A stretch of DNA of 64,000 bases from positions 79,252-143,251 of the forward strand of contig MSTD01000011.1 in the NCBI GenBank assembly GCA_001942045.1. Direction: 5' to 3'. Under the pieces are notes generated by a model, which had not been told where the DNA came from, did no database searches, and saw nothing but the letters and a program-made list of their open reading frames with translations. The DNA is from Mycolicibacterium porcinum. Lineage in GTDB: Bacteria > Actinomycetota > Actinomycetes > Mycobacteriales > Mycobacteriaceae. The position numbers and the translations under genes were made by a program. Shown here in pieces: positions 34,088-43,971 of the stretch; positions within the stretch are counted from its first letter, which is position 1, and each line of letters begins with the position of its first letter.

Positions 34088-35874
34088 CGGTTTCCTCCTG
34101 AGGGGTTGCTGACGGTGTCCTGGATCAGTTGGCTGGCGGCTGGTGTAACGGGTTGTCCGACAGCATGTTGGGCCTGTGCGATGTGTCTGGCCGCCACGAA
34201 GCCGAAGGTCATCGCCGGCCCGATCGTCGCGCCCGCACCGGCGTAACTTCGGCCCATGACGGCCGCCGACACGTTGCCCACCGCGTAGAGCCCGGCGACG
34301 ACGGACTCGTCGGATCGCAGCACCCGGGCGTGCTCATCGGTGCGCAGTCCACCTGAGGTGCCCAGGTCACCGAGGATGATCTGGAACGCGTAGTACGGCG
34401 GCTTGCCGAGCGGACGCAGATTGGGGTTCGGCAGAGTCGGGTCACCGTAGTAGTTGTCGTACGCGCTGTCACCACGGTTGAAGTCGTCGTCGTGTCCGCT
34501 GTGCGCCAGCTGGTTGAACCGTTCGGCGGTGGCGCGCAGATTCTGCCCGGGCACGCCGATCTTTCCCGCCAGTTCCTCCCAGCTGTGTGCTTCCACCACG
34601 ACACCCGAATCCAGCCAAGCCCGAGGCACTTTGCGTCCGGTGGGCACCGGGGCGAACGGGATCTTCGGGATGGGCAGGTGCCCGGCCACCACGTAGCGGT
34701 GGAATGAGTCGATGTCGGTGACGAGCCAGCACGGGATGTGGTCGACGCCGGATTCCTGCCCCTTGATCATGGCGTGCGCGAAGTCCATGTAGGGCGCAGC
34801 CTCGTTGATGAACCGCTTGCCGTTCCCGTTGACCACGAACTGCGACGGCATCATCCGTTCGTTGAGCATGAACTGCAGCCGGCCGTCGGGCCAGCAGATC
34901 GCCGGGAACCACCAGGCTTCATCCAGTAGGTCGGTGGCGCCGCCCACTTTTTCACCGGCCCGGATCCCGTCGCCGGTAGCCGCGGGATTGCCGAAGCTCC
35001 AGTCCTTCTCGAGCACCGGCAGATGCTCCTTGCGCCACGCCATGTCGTGGTCGAAGCCGCCGGAGGCCAGGATCACGCCGCCGGTGGCCCGGATCCTCGC
35101 CGCACGCCCGTCCTTTTCGATGACGGCACCGAGCACCGCGCCGTCCGCATCGGTGATCAGCGAGGTCATCGGCGCGTTCAGCCACAGCGGGATGTCGTGC
35201 TGTTTGAGCGCCAACCGCATCCGGGCGGCCAGCGACTGGCCGATCGCGGCCATCCGGTCACCGAAGACCCGGGCCCGCACCATCCGCCAGATCAACTTGA
35301 GCAACACGGCCTTACCCCGCCAGTTCTGCCGGATCTGGTAGAACAGCCGGAGATCCTTGGGGGCGAACCAGATTCCCTTGGGCGCCAGCGCCAGCGGGGC
35401 CAGCAACTCCTCTTCGTGTTCCCCGAGCTTACGCAGATCGATGGCGGGAACGTTGATGGTGCTGCCCTGTGCCGAGCCACCCGGTAGCTCCGGGTAGTAG
35501 TCGGCGTAGCCGGGCTTCCAGACGAACTCGAACCAATCGCTGTTGTGCTCGAGGAAATCCATCATCTCCGGCGCGGCCTCGACGTACTTGTGCAGCCGGG
35601 CGTCGCTGACGGTGCCTTCGGTGATCTGCTTGAGGTACTCGAACACGCCGTCCGGGGAGGGAACGTACCCGGCGCGGCGCTGGGACGGCGCTCCGGGTAC
35701 CCAGATCCCGCCGCCCGAGAGTGCGGTGGAACCGCCGAAGTGGGAGGACTTTTCGACGACGAGGGTGTCGAGGCCGGCGGCGTCGGCGGTCAGCGCGGCC
35801 GTCATGCCGCCACCTCCGGAACCGACGACGAGCACGTCGACCGTCTTGTCGAAGGTAAAGCTGTCTGAAGTCAT
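34084..35874 (-). CDS. KstD-like FAD-dependent dehydrogenase (3-ketosteroid-delta1-dehydrogenase family)
   Basis: A protein of about 596 aa. The FAD-binding Rossmann motif is [18 protein letters not shown] (about residues 14-31), then [20 protein letters not shown]. The C-terminal motif [17 protein letters not shown] carries the conserved Tyr/Gly of the KstD active site. Such enzymes introduce a double bond next to a ring ketone. ATG 35874 overlaps the mhpB-like stop; the frame is open further upstream but inside that gene. It is embedded with mhpA/B/C homologues, which suggests ring desaturation or aromatisation before phenol hydroxylation. A second family member is at 40207-41832. Confidence 0.92.
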   Translation of the reverse strand: MTSDSFTFDKTVDVLVVGSGGGGMTAALTADAAGLDTLVVEKSSHFGGSTALSGGGIWVPGAPSQRRAGYVPSPDGVFEYLKQITEGTVSDARLHKYVEAAPEMMDFLEHNSDWFEFVWKPGYADYYPELPGGSAQGSTINVPAIDLRKLGEHEEELLAPLALAPKGIWFAPKDLRLFYQIRQNWRGKAVLLKLIWRMVRARVFGDRMAAIGQSLAARMRLALKQHDIPLWLNAPMTSLITDADGAVLGAVIEKDGRAARIRATGGVILASGGFDHDMAWRKEHLPVLEKDWSFGNPAATGDGIRAGEKVGGATDLLDEAWWFPAICWPDGRLQFMLNERMMPSQFVVNGNGKRFINEAAPYMDFAHAMIKGQESGVDHIPCWLVTDIDSFHRYVVAGHLPIPKIPFAPVPTGRKVPRAWLDSGVVVEAHSWEELAGKIGVPGQNLRATAERFNQLAHSGHDDDFNRGDSAYDNYYGDPTLPNPNLRPLGKPPYYAFQIILGDLGTSGGLRTDEHARVLRSDESVVAGLYAVGNVSAAVMGRSYAGAGATIGPAMTFGFVAARHIAQAQHAVGQPVTPAASQLIQDTVSNPSGGNR

Positions 35875-36815
35875 GCTGCGATTCCTACCGCCGTCCTGAT
35901 TGCGAATCCTGCGATCAATTCCGGTGCCGCCCGGTAGAAGTGGTTGCCGGTCCGGTACGGCCCGTTGGCTGCCAACGCCGCGAAAGCGGCCACCCACGTG
36001 CGGATCTCGTGTGCCGAGTTGCCCCCTTCGGTGGCGATGAAGGTGTTGGACCAGTTGTCCAGCTCGGTCAACCGGCCCTCGTCGAAGATCTCCAGCAAGC
36101 TGTGGTCCCATTCGGGATTCAGCGGACGCAGCGCACTGTCACCGTGGGCGAAGTCGTGCGCGGCCTGGCTCACCGCGGTCTGCCGGGCCATCCGCTGCTC
36201 TGCGGTCATCGGGACCCCGTGCACGATCCGGTCCAGTGCTGCCGGAGGTGCGGTCGCCAGCGTCGGCACCGGTGGGTCATGCGAGAGCCCGCCGGAACCC
36301 AACACCAGCACCCGCTTGTCGAGTGTGGACAGGAAGCTGCCCACCGCCGACCCCAACGCGCGGGACCGCGACAGCGGACCCAGCGGAGTGGCAACGGAAT
36401 TGATGAAGATCGGCAGGATGGGACGTGCGGTCGCCTCGCCGAACAACTCCTGCAGCGGCTGCACGGTGCCGTGGTCGACGTCCATGCTCGTCGAGATGGC
36501 GACGTCCACGCCGGATTCCCACACCGCTTCCGCGCACTGCTGGGCGATGTCGCCGGCCACGCTGAGCGCGCCCTGGTACGTCCCGTAGTCCCCCACGCCC
36601 GCCGCGGCGGTGCCGATGCAGAAGGGCGGCATCAGCCGGTAGAAGAACCCGTTGTAGTGGTCAGGCGAGAAGGTCACGACCAGTTCGGGGTCGTAGTCGG
36701 CAACAAACGCGCGGGCAGCCCCGGCCGCTGTTCCGATCTCGTCGAGGAGCTCAGCTGACGGTCCCGGAAGATTCAGCAGTGGGCTGTGGGACATACAACA
36801 CAGGGCTACTGGCAC
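35871..36815 (-). CDS. mhpB: 2,3-dihydroxyphenylpropionate 1,2-dioxygenase-like class III extradiol dioxygenase
   Basis: A 314-aa LigB-fold enzyme closely following E. coli MhpB along its length: [14 protein letters not shown] start, [30 protein letters not shown] (His115 equivalent), [12 protein letters not shown] (His179 equivalent), and [19 protein letters not shown]. It should cleave a catechol ring in the meta position using Fe(II). GTG 36815 has AAGGAGGTG at ideal distance, and this start lies 65 bp inside the upstream mhpA-like gene. The natural catechol may be larger than dihydroxyphenylpropionate, given the KstD-like neighbour. Confidence 0.93.
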   Translation of the reverse strand: MPVALCCMSHSPLLNLPGPSAELLDEIGTAAGAARAFVADYDPELVVTFSPDHYNGFFYRLMPPFCIGTAAAGVGDYGTYQGALSVAGDIAQQCAEAVWESGVDVAISTSMDVDHGTVQPLQELFGEATARPILPIFINSVATPLGPLSRSRALGSAVGSFLSTLDKRVLVLGSGGLSHDPPVPTLATAPPAALDRIVHGVPMTAEQRMARQTAVSQAAHDFAHGDSALRPLNPEWDHSLLEIFDEGRLTELDNWSNTFIATEGGNSAHEIRTWVAAFAALAANGPYRTGNHFYRAAPELIAGFAIRTAVGIAA

Positions 36816-38430
36816 CGTTTACACCTCCTTCCAGCACATGCAGGACGTCGAACAAGGCATTGCTGAGTTCCGGGGCACGTTGGGCGATGTCGGCCCCGGC
36901 GATGCAGCGGTCCGGACGCAGCACGAGCACGGATTCGGTGTGCACGTCGAACCAGGCTTTGAGTGCGCCGGTGCGGTCGCCGACGATCACCACGGCGCCG
37001 TCATCGTGGTCGGCGTCGTGCCCGGTCCAGAACAGCTGGGTCTGCGGCCGCGCGGCGATGAACTTGGCGCCCAAGGCTTTCCATCGTGCGTATGCCTGCT
37101 CGCCGAGCAGCGCACGCGGATTGTTGTTCCAGCACAGCACGGCGAAGTTCAGCCCGATCACGTCATCGAGCAGCACGTTCGACTGCTCGCGGGTGTCCAC
37201 CCGTGGCTGGATGAACAGCGTGCCCGCAGGGGCATCGGGTGTCGGCGGCTTCGGGTGATAGACCGCACCCTGGTCGTAGCGCGGCATCGGCTTGAACCGC
37301 ATCTCCAACACGTAGCGCTTGAGCGCCGGGACCACCGAAGCGCCGCGAATCAGCTTGTCGCGCAGGACCGCGACCTTGCGGTTGGTGGGCGAGATGACCC
37401 GGCCCACCAACGTGGACAGGTCGATCATGGCCCGCGCATGCTTGCGGCGCTCGGTGTCGTAGCTGTCCAATAGTGCGTCGCCGGCCTGGCCGTTGACCAC
37501 CGCGGCCAGTTTCCAGCCGAGGTTGGCCGCGTCCCGGATACCGCTGTTGTATCCCTGGCCCTGCCACACCGGCATCAGGTGCGCGGCGTCGCCGGCCAGC
37601 AGGAACCGGCCCTTGCGGAAGTTGCCGGCGATCCGGGAGTGGTGGGTGTAGACCCGGCGACGGATCACGTCCACCTTGTCCGGATGCGGCACGAACGGAG
37701 CGAGCAACCGCGCCACGAACTCGGGATCCTCGGCCTGCTCGTCGGTTTCGTCGGCGTGGATCATGAACTCGAAGCGGCGGATGCCGTGCGCGATCGAGAT
37801 CGAGGCGTACGGCCGGTCCGGGTCGGCACCGACCTCACTGTTGGGGTGTCCCAGCGGGTCATTGGCCAGATCGATCACGACCCAGCGGGTCGGTGAGGTG
37901 GTGCCGTCGAACGACACCCCCATCAGATGGCGGGTCGCGCTTCGCCCGCCGTCGCAGCCCACCACGTAGCGTGTCCGCACCGCGGGCACGTCCGGGCCGA
38001 ACTCGATCGTCACTCCGTCCGCGGACTCGACCGCCGACTCCATCCGGCGCCCCCAGGCCACCTGCACGTGCTCGAACCGGTCCAGCCCCGCGAGCAGTTG
38101 CGCATCGACGAGAGGCTGCACGAAACCGTTGCGCTTGGGCCAGCCGAATCGTGCATCCGGAGGCGCCATTTCGGCCAGCAGCCGGCGGTTGGCGTCGTAG
38201 AACCGCAGGATCTGGTTGGGCACGGTGTGCGGCAGGATCGCCTCGACCAGCCCGATCGACTGGAAGGTCCGCAGCGATTCGTCATCGAGCCCCACTCCGC
38301 GGGGGTAGTCGATGAGGGTGTCGCGTTCCTCCACCACGAGGGTTCGGACACCTTGGATACCAAGGACATTCGCCAGGGTCAGGCCGACCGGCCCGGCACC
38401 GACGATCACGACATCGACGTCGTCAGCCAC
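36751..38430 (-). CDS. mhpA: 3-(3-hydroxyphenyl)propionate hydroxylase-like FAD monooxygenase
   Basis: A 559-aa PHBH-fold phenol hydroxylase. FAD motifs: [20 protein letters not shown] (about residues 5-24), [16 protein letters not shown] (DG motif, about 155-170), and [18 protein letters not shown] (GD motif, about 285), followed by [14 protein letters not shown]. It converts a phenol to a catechol with NAD(P)H and O2. GTG 38430 overlaps the mhpC-like stop by 8 bp with GGAG upstream. Together with mhpB and mhpC it forms the classic hydroxylate-cleave-hydrolyse trio. Confidence 0.93.
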   Translation of the reverse strand: MADDVDVVIVGAGPVGLTLANVLGIQGVRTLVVEERDTLIDYPRGVGLDDESLRTFQSIGLVEAILPHTVPNQILRFYDANRRLLAEMAPPDARFGWPKRNGFVQPLVDAQLLAGLDRFEHVQVAWGRRMESAVESADGVTIEFGPDVPAVRTRYVVGCDGGRSATRHLMGVSFDGTTSPTRWVVIDLANDPLGHPNSEVGADPDRPYASISIAHGIRRFEFMIHADETDEQAEDPEFVARLLAPFVPHPDKVDVIRRRVYTHHSRIAGNFRKGRFLLAGDAAHLMPVWQGQGYNSGIRDAANLGWKLAAVVNGQAGDALLDSYDTERRKHARAMIDLSTLVGRVISPTNRKVAVLRDKLIRGASVVPALKRYVLEMRFKPMPRYDQGAVYHPKPPTPDAPAGTLFIQPRVDTREQSNVLLDDVIGLNFAVLCWNNNPRALLGEQAYARWKALGAKFIAARPQTQLFWTGHDADHDDGAVVIVGDRTGALKAWFDVHTESVLVLRPDRCIAGADIAQRAPELSNALFDVLHVLEGGVNGASSPVLYVPQPTAESSGTVS

Positions 38431-39337
38431 GTTCGCTCTCCAACAGGAAGTCCAGATGCAACCGGTTGAAGGTCTCCGGATCTTCGTACTGCGGCCAGTG
38501 CCCGCAATCGGACATCACCTCGAACCGGGCGCCGGGGATCATCGACGCGATCCGCCGGCCCTCGCTGACGTCGGCAGTCGGGTCGTCACTGGTCCACAAC
38601 ACCAGCGTAGGCGCGGTGATCGATCCGTACTCCTTCTCCCCCAACAGGTTCCGGGCGCGAATCGCGGGGTCCTGCAGGGCCATGATGTCGCTCATCGCGG
38701 CGACGAACCCGGGCTGGCGGTACACCGCCTGGCGGCTCGCCACGATGTCGTCGTAATCCTTTGTCTTGTCTGCCATCAGCCACTTGATCCTGGCCTGCAC
38801 GGTCTCCCAGGTCGGGTTCTCCGCGGCCGCCATCGACAGCGTGATGATCCGTTTCATCACCTCGGGGTCGGCCTGTGAACCGCCGGCGGTGTTGAGGACC
38901 AACTTCTCGACGCGGTCCGGGTGATCGGCGGCGGCCCGGGCGGCCACCCAGCCTCCCAGTGACTCGCCCGAGATGTGGGCGCGTTGCGCACCGATCGTGT
39001 CGAGGAAGCCGATCAGGTGCTCGACGTAGTGCGCAACCTCCAACGGGTGACCCGGCTTGTCGGTGTAGCCGTGCCCGAGCATGTCGATCGACCAGGTCGA
39101 GAAGTGCTCGGCATGAGATTCCAGGTTGCGCACATAAGCCTCGGCGTGCCCGCCCGATCCGTGCAGCAGAACCAGCGCCGGAAGGCTCGGGTCGCCGGCA
39201 TGCAGGTAGCGGGTGCGGATGCCACCCACATCGAGGTAACCCTGCGAGAACGCGACGCCCTGCAGGTCCGCCCAGACGCTCTCGTGCTGGGTAGCCGAAA
39301 CGGATCCGGATGCCGGCCCGGCGGCAGTGCTTGTCAT
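38423..39337 (-). CDS. mhpC: Meta-cleavage product hydrolase-like alpha/beta hydrolase
   Basis: A protein of about 304 aa. Oxyanion motif [16 protein letters not shown], nucleophile GESLGG (Ser about residue 125), acid in [11 protein letters not shown], His in [14 protein letters not shown]. The last segment closely matches the MhpC/BphD ending. ATG 39337 has GGAGAGGGG upstream. The longer frame to 39418 would run through the palindromic operator. It is the first gene of the ten-gene operon and by position should hydrolyse the C-C bond of the MhpB-type ring-fission product. The symbol rests on gene order as much as on sequence. Confidence 0.87.
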   Translation of the reverse strand: MTSTAAGPASGSVSATQHESVWADLQGVAFSQGYLDVGGIRTRYLHAGDPSLPALVLLHGSGGHAEAYVRNLESHAEHFSTWSIDMLGHGYTDKPGHPLEVAHYVEHLIGFLDTIGAQRAHISGESLGGWVAARAAADHPDRVEKLVLNTAGGSQADPEVMKRIITLSMAAAENPTWETVQARIKWLMADKTKDYDDIVASRQAVYRQPGFVAAMSDIMALQDPAIRARNLLGEKEYGSITAPTLVLWTSDDPTADVSEGRRIASMIPGARFEVMSDCGHWPQYEDPETFNRLHLDFLLESERG

Positions 39338-39357
39338 GTGCCCCTCTCCGGAGGTAG

Positions 39358-39374
39358 GGAGAATGCTATTCTCC
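39358..39374. promoter_or_regulatory. Palindromic operator GGAGAATGCTATTCTCC (mhp operon / IclR)
   Basis: GAGAA-N5-TTCTC core at 39359-39373, extended by one G/C pair. It is 21 bp from the mhpC-like start (39337, -) and 94 bp from the IclR start (39468, +). The TATTCT within it resembles a -10 box, so binding could block a promoter. Confidence 0.65.
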
Positions 39375-39467
39375 AAATTTGTAAGCACTTTGCTCATATA
39401 GCGCACATCTGCGTGCATTATTATCAGAGCATCACTCTCGCGGTTCTATCTGTCAAGGAGGGGCGCG

Positions 39468-40193
39468 ATGCCGGCCAAAGCAACCCAGCCGCAGCCACAA
39501 CCGAAGACCGACGGCACTCCGACCGGGGCGCCCGGTTCGCAGACGCTGGCGCGCGGTTTGAGCGCGCTGGCGGCCATTGCCGCGGCACCGACCGGGCTGA
39601 CCGTGCAGCAGGTCGCCGAACACGTGGGCGCCCACCGCACGATCGCCTACCGGTTGCTGGCCACCCTCAGTCAGTTCCGTTATGTGACAAAGGGAGAGGA
39701 CGGTCGCTACCGGCCCGGTGCCGGCCTGGCCACGCTCGGCGCATCTTTCGACAACAACATGCGCGCGCTCAGCGTCCCGACGCTGCGTGCCCTCGCCGAC
39801 GAACTGGGCAGCACGGTTTCGCTATTGGTGGCCGAGGGCGATCAGCAGGTCGCGGTCGCGGTGATCGTGCCGACGCAGGTGTTCTACCAACTGTCCTTCC
39901 ACGAGGGCAGCCGCCACCCGCTCGACCGCGGCGCGGCGGGGGTGGCGCTGCTGGCGAGCATGCCGCCGCGGCCCGGCGAACGTGAGCTGGTCCGCCAGAC
40001 TCGCGAACAAGGCTGGGTGATCACCCACGGCGAGATCGAACCGGATACCTACGGCCTGGCGGTGCCCGTGCGCCGGCGCCTGCCGTCACCGCCCACCTGC
40101 ATCAATCTCATCTCGCACCGCGAGGACGTCGTGCTGGGCGGCAAGGACGCAGTGATCCGAGCGGCGAACGAACTATCGGCGATCCTGTACTGA
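39468..40193 (+). CDS. IclR family transcriptional regulator
   Basis: A 241-aa protein. The winged-helix domain is at residues 20-85: SQTLARGLSALAAIAAAPTG, LTVQQVAEHVGAHRTIAYRL, then a wing in TKGEDGRYRPGAG. The C-terminal IclR effector domain includes LPAxx-type DRGAAGVALLASMPP and a PVRRRLPSP segment. ATG 39468 has AAGGAGGGG upstream. MhpR, the regulator of E. coli mhp genes, is of the same family, so it is the likely pathway-specific regulator of the divergent operon. It is followed by a KstD-like gene 13 bp away. Confidence 0.9.
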   Translation: MPAKATQPQPQPKTDGTPTGAPGSQTLARGLSALAAIAAAPTGLTVQQVAEHVGAHRTIAYRLLATLSQFRYVTKGEDGRYRPGAGLATLGASFDNNMRALSVPTLRALADELGSTVSLLVAEGDQQVAVAVIVPTQVFYQLSFHEGSRHPLDRGAAGVALLASMPPRPGERELVRQTREQGWVITHGEIEPDTYGLAVPVRRRLPSPPTCINLISHREDVVLGGKDAVIRAANELSAILY

Positions 40194-40206
40194 AAGGGAA
40201 TTGACA

Positions 40207-41832
40207 GTGACCCGTACCGAATTCGATTGGGATGACGAGGTCGACGTCGTCGTACTGGGCAGCGGTGGCGCCGGACTCACCGCGGCACTGACCGCGTCGG
40301 TCAGCGGCGCGTCGGTCGCGATCTACGAGAAAGCGCCCACGGTCGGGGGCACCACCGCGGTCTCCGGCGGCATCGTGTGGATCCCGGCCCACGACCGCAG
40401 CGCCGACGGCCCGCTACCGGTCTCCGACGCGATCGACTACCTGCAGGCCCAATCACTCGGCTACATGGATGCCGATCTGGTGGACACCTTCGTGCGGACC
40501 GGTCCCGCCATGCTCGACTTCGTCGAGGAGAACAGCGAGCTGCGCTTTGCCGTCGCCGAGGGCTTCCCCGACTACAAGCCCGAACTCCCCGGCGGACGGC
40601 CCGGCGGCGGGCGCTCACTGAGCGCGGGCCCGGTGGATCAGGCCAAGCTCGGCGCCTGGAAGGACCGGATCACCTCGTTCCCAGCGGATTTCAGCAACGT
40701 CGGAATCGACGCGGAAACCCGTGCCCGCATCCACGCCGTATACGACGATCCCGACGCCGACCTCTGCGTTGCCGGCACCGCCCTGATCGCCGGGCTACTG
40801 CGTGGTCTGCTCGATCGCGGCATCCAGCCGGTGACCGAGGCCCGCGCACTCGAGCTGATCGGTGATCGGACCGGCATCACCGGGGTGCGCCTCGGCGTGG
40901 ACGGGGCCGACGTTCATGTCCGCGCCCGGAGCGGCGTGGTGCTGGCGACCGGCGGTTTCGAGTGGGACACCAAGCTGGTCGAGACGTACCTGCGCGGACC
41001 GATGCGCGGCGCGGTGTCACCGCCGAACAACACCGGCGACGGACTGCGGATGGCCATGGCACACGGCGCCGATCTCGCCAACATGGGTGAGGCATGGTGG
41101 GTTCCGGTCGTGCAGATCCCCGGCGACACGATCGGCGGTCACCCCCGCAGCCGTAGCGTGCGTCTCGAACGCACCCGCCCGCGCAGCGTCATCGTCAACC
41201 GGGCCGGCAACCGTTTCCTCAACGAGGCCGGCGAATACAACTCGATGGCAGGGGCTTTCCAGTACCTTGACCCCAAGATCGGCTACGCCAACGATCCGGC
41301 CTGGATCGTGTTCGACTCGGTGCACCTGCAGCGCTACGGCTTTCTCGGCGTCGAACCGGGCGATCCGGTGCCGGACTGGTTCTGCGAATCGGCGACCCTC
41401 GCCGAGCTGGGCGCCAAAACCGGGATCGACGCCGAGGGTCTGGCCGCAACCCTGAATCGCTGGAATGACAACGTCTCTCGCGAGATCGATCCGGACTTCG
41501 GCCGCGGATCGAGCGCATACGACGGCTACTGGGGCGACAATTCGGCGGCCACCCCGGCCGGCCAGACGCTCGGCCCGCTCGACACCGCGCCGTTCTACGC
41601 GGTGCCCGTCAAGATCGGGGCGATGGGCACCAAAGGGGGTCCCCGCACGGACCGCGACGGCCGGGTCCTGCACGTCGACGGCGCCCCGATCACCGGGCTG
41701 TTCGCCGCTGGCAACGCCATGGGCGGGGTGACGGGTAAGGCCTACGGCGGCGCAGGCGGCACGCTCGGCCCGGCGATGGTCTTCGGCTACCGCAGCGGAT
41801 ACGCCGCGGCGACAGGTAAGTCGGTGAGCTAG
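40207..41832 (+). CDS. KstD-like FAD-dependent dehydrogenase
   Basis: A protein of about 541 aa, second KstD-family flavoprotein. VVVLGSGGAGLTAALTASVSG (FAD motif), YEKAPTVGGTTAVSGGIVWI, and C-terminal KAYGGAGGTLGPAMVFGYRS with the conserved Tyr/Gly. GTG 40207 has AGGG 8 nt upstream; the TTG at 40201 is too close. It is co-transcribed with the IclR gene. It is shorter than the 34084 homologue. Two such desaturases acting in sequence would aromatise a cyclohexanone-type ring. Confidence 0.9.
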   Translation: MTRTEFDWDDEVDVVVLGSGGAGLTAALTASVSGASVAIYEKAPTVGGTTAVSGGIVWIPAHDRSADGPLPVSDAIDYLQAQSLGYMDADLVDTFVRTGPAMLDFVEENSELRFAVAEGFPDYKPELPGGRPGGGRSLSAGPVDQAKLGAWKDRITSFPADFSNVGIDAETRARIHAVYDDPDADLCVAGTALIAGLLRGLLDRGIQPVTEARALELIGDRTGITGVRLGVDGADVHVRARSGVVLATGGFEWDTKLVETYLRGPMRGAVSPPNNTGDGLRMAMAHGADLANMGEAWWVPVVQIPGDTIGGHPRSRSVRLERTRPRSVIVNRAGNRFLNEAGEYNSMAGAFQYLDPKIGYANDPAWIVFDSVHLQRYGFLGVEPGDPVPDWFCESATLAELGAKTGIDAEGLAATLNRWNDNVSREIDPDFGRGSSAYDGYWGDNSAATPAGQTLGPLDTAPFYAVPVKIGAMGTKGGPRTDRDGRVLHVDGAPITGLFAAGNAMGGVTGKAYGGAGGTLGPAMVFGYRSGYAAATGKSVS

Positions 41833-41843
41833 GGGGCCGAGCC

Positions 41844-42722
41844 CTACCCTGCTGAATCCGCGATCAGTTGCGCCGCAGCGCTGTAGGGATCGGTGGTGCC
41901 GTCGGCAACCGCGGCAGCCAGCCCGTCCAACTCCCCGTGATTGCGCAGCAAGGTCTGGGCCAGCGACAAGATCTGGGTACGGGCGCGGGCGGTACGCCGC
42001 TCCACGGTGTCGGACCGGTGGTGGGCGTCGATCGCCTCAACCAGCTCCGCCAGCCCCTCTCCTTGGGCTGCAACAAGTTTGAGCACCGGCACACTGGCCT
42101 CGGCCCGCAGGTCACGGGCGGTCTGATCGGCACCCTCACGGTCGGCCTTGTTCACCACCACGAGATCGGCGACTTCCAGCAGCCCCGCTTTGGCCGCCTG
42201 GACCGCATCCCCCGCACCGGGATTGAGGATCACCACGGTCGGGTCCGCGATCGCGGCGATCTCGATCTCGGACTGCCCCACGCCCACCGTCTCCAAGACG
42301 ATCAAGTCGTACGACAACGCCGCCAGCAGCCGGATCGCCGCGGGTACCGCGGCAGCCAGCCCGCCCAGGTGTCCACGGGTGGCCACCGACCGGATCAGCA
42401 CGTCGGGATCGTTGATATGGGCGGCCATCCGGATCCGGTCCCCCAGCAGCGCACCGCCGCTGTACGGGGACGACGGATCCACCGCCAGCACCGCGACCCG
42501 CAGACCGCGCACCCGGTACGCACCCACCAGCGCGCCGACCGTCGTCGACTTGCCCGCCCCGGGCGGTCCCGTGATCCCGATGACGCGCGGCGAGGCCGGG
42601 CCGAGCACCGCGAGAACCTCATCACGACGGTCACTTTCGACCAGACTCAGCAGACGCCCGACAGCGCGCTGCGATCCACCGCGCGCTGCTGCGATCAGCT
42701 CTTCGATGTTGTGCTTCGTCAT
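41844..42722 (-). CDS. meaB: Methylmalonyl-CoA mutase-associated GTPase MeaB (ArgK-type)
   Basis: A protein of about 292 aa. G1 loop GITGPPGAGKST, DPSSPYSGGALLGDRIRM (G2 region), VLETVGVGQSEIEIA (G3 region), VVNKADREGADQ (NKxD). This protein protects and reloads adenosylcobalamin-dependent acyl-CoA mutases. ATG 42722 is 11 bp after the thiolase stop. The frame upstream to 42890 lies inside the thiolase. The split mutase at 52143-54133 is the only B12 mutase in the window and is about 10 kb away, so MeaB here probably serves it. Confidence 0.92.
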   Translation of the reverse strand: MTKHNIEELIAAARGGSQRAVGRLLSLVESDRRDEVLAVLGPASPRVIGITGPPGAGKSTTVGALVGAYRVRGLRVAVLAVDPSSPYSGGALLGDRIRMAAHINDPDVLIRSVATRGHLGGLAAAVPAAIRLLAALSYDLIVLETVGVGQSEIEIAAIADPTVVILNPGAGDAVQAAKAGLLEVADLVVVNKADREGADQTARDLRAEASVPVLKLVAAQGEGLAELVEAIDAHHRSDTVERRTARARTQILSLAQTLLRNHGELDGLAAAVADGTTDPYSAAAQLIADSAG

Positions 42723-42733
42723 CACGGTCGACA

Positions 42734-43894
42734 CTACGGTGAAGGCACCTCGATGACCGTCGCCGAGCCCATCCCGCCACCGGCACACATCGCGGCCACA
42801 CCGATGCCTCCCCCGCGCCGCCGGAGCTCGTGGACCATCGTGGCCAGCATGCGCGCCCCGGTGGCGGCCACCGGATGCCCCAGCGAGCACCCGCTACCAC
42901 TGACGTTGACGATCTCCGGGTTCAGGTCGAGCAGTTTGATCGTGGCGACGCACATCGACGCGAATGCCTCGTTGATCTCGAACAGGTCCACGTCTGACAG
43001 CGAAAGGCCGGCCCGGCCAAGCGCTTTGGTGATGGCTTCGACGGGGGCCAGGCCGGTCGACGCCGGGTCGACGCCCACCGAAGCCCAGGACCTGATGGTG
43101 GCCAGGGCCGGCAACCCGAGCTCGTCGCTGGCGATGGTCAGCAGTGCTGCCGCGTCATTGGCCCCGCAGGCGTTGCCCGCGGTGATGGAGAAGCCGTCGA
43201 TCTCGGGATGCAGCGGCTTGAGCGCGGCCAGCTTCTCCAGCGTGGTGTCACGACGCGGATGCTCGTCCGTATCGAACAACCCGTGCGGCGTCTGGATCGG
43301 GACGATCTCCTCCTTGAATCGGCCCTCGTCGATCGCCGCGATGGCCTTGAGATGCGAACCCAACGCCCATTGGTCCATCTCCTCGCGGCTCACCCCGGCC
43401 TTGACCGCGGCGTTCCAGCCGACCGTGATGGACATGTCCATGTTCGGTGCGTCCGACCGGTCGGGATGAGTGGGCGGGAACCAGCTCACCCACTCGGCGT
43501 CTTTGGCGCTGCCTGCCGCGCGCATGAACCGAGGCGACGTCGAGGCAGAGTTGACGCCGCCGGCCAGGATCAGGCGGTCAATCCCAGAGCGGATGCTCGC
43601 CGCGGCGCTCTGAACCGCGGCCTGTCCGGCCGCACAGTGCCGATTGATCGACGCACCCGGCACGGTGGTGAGGCCTGCGGTGATGGCCGCGTGACGGGCG
43701 ATGACGCCACCGCCGTACAGCCCCTCGCCCAAGATCACGTCGTCAATCGGAGCAGTCATGTCGGCAGGAAGGTTCTCCAACGCCGCCCGCACCACATGAT
43801 CGGCGAGCGCATAGGCGTCCGTGTCGCGCAGCGTTCCCTTCTTCGCCGTGCCGATGGGGGTACGCAGCGCGGACACGATGACGGCTTCAGGCAT
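42734..43894 (-). CDS. Thiolase family protein (acetyl-CoA C-acyltransferase)
   Basis: A 386-aa thiolase. Nucleophile Cys in SINRHCAAGQAAVQ (about residue 87), EINEAFASM, SGCSLGHPVAATGARML with the active His, and MCAGGGMGSATV with the second Cys. ATG 43894 has GGGAG at 5 nt; the ORF upstream to 44272 is antisense to the SDR. It is divergent from the SDR at 43972, with a GAGAA-N5-TTCTC palindrome between. Confidence 0.94.
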   Translation of the reverse strand: MPEAVIVSALRTPIGTAKKGTLRDTDAYALADHVVRAALENLPADMTAPIDDVILGEGLYGGGVIARHAAITAGLTTVPGASINRHCAAGQAAVQSAAASIRSGIDRLILAGGVNSASTSPRFMRAAGSAKDAEWVSWFPPTHPDRSDAPNMDMSITVGWNAAVKAGVSREEMDQWALGSHLKAIAAIDEGRFKEEIVPIQTPHGLFDTDEHPRRDTTLEKLAALKPLHPEIDGFSITAGNACGANDAAALLTIASDELGLPALATIRSWASVGVDPASTGLAPVEAITKALGRAGLSLSDVDLFEINEAFASMCVATIKLLDLNPEIVNVSGSGCSLGHPVAATGARMLATMVHELRRRGGGIGVAAMCAGGGMGSATVIEVPSP

Positions 43895-43919
43895 ATCTGC
43901 TCCCTGGTTCACCTGGCAA

Positions 43920-43934
43920 GAGAATGTTATTCTC
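43920..43934. promoter_or_regulatory. Palindromic operator GAGAA-N5-TTCTC (thiolase / SDR)
   Basis: GAGAATGTTATTCTC, perfect arms, between the divergent thiolase (start 43894, 25 bp) and SDR (start 43972, 37 bp). The compact 77-bp intergenic region means the site must overlap or abut both promoters. Confidence 0.65.
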
Positions 43935-43971
43935 GCAGTCAGAGAGTACGAGTTGCAAGAAGGGGAACCGT

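Noticed and set aside
35875..36111. N-terminal extension of the KstD-like protein
   Set aside because: It lies in a shifted frame of the mhpB-like gene. ATG 35874 gives the normal start just before the FAD motif.
39365..39371. The palindromes as simple -10 promoter boxes rather than operators
   Set aside because: Several copies include TATTCT, but the conserved left arm GAGAA and the strict symmetry are not explained by a -10 box alone. They may overlap promoters.
39338..39418. Longer N-terminus of the mhpC-like hydrolase
   Set aside because: It would run through the palindromic operator. ATG 39337 has a good ribosome-binding site.
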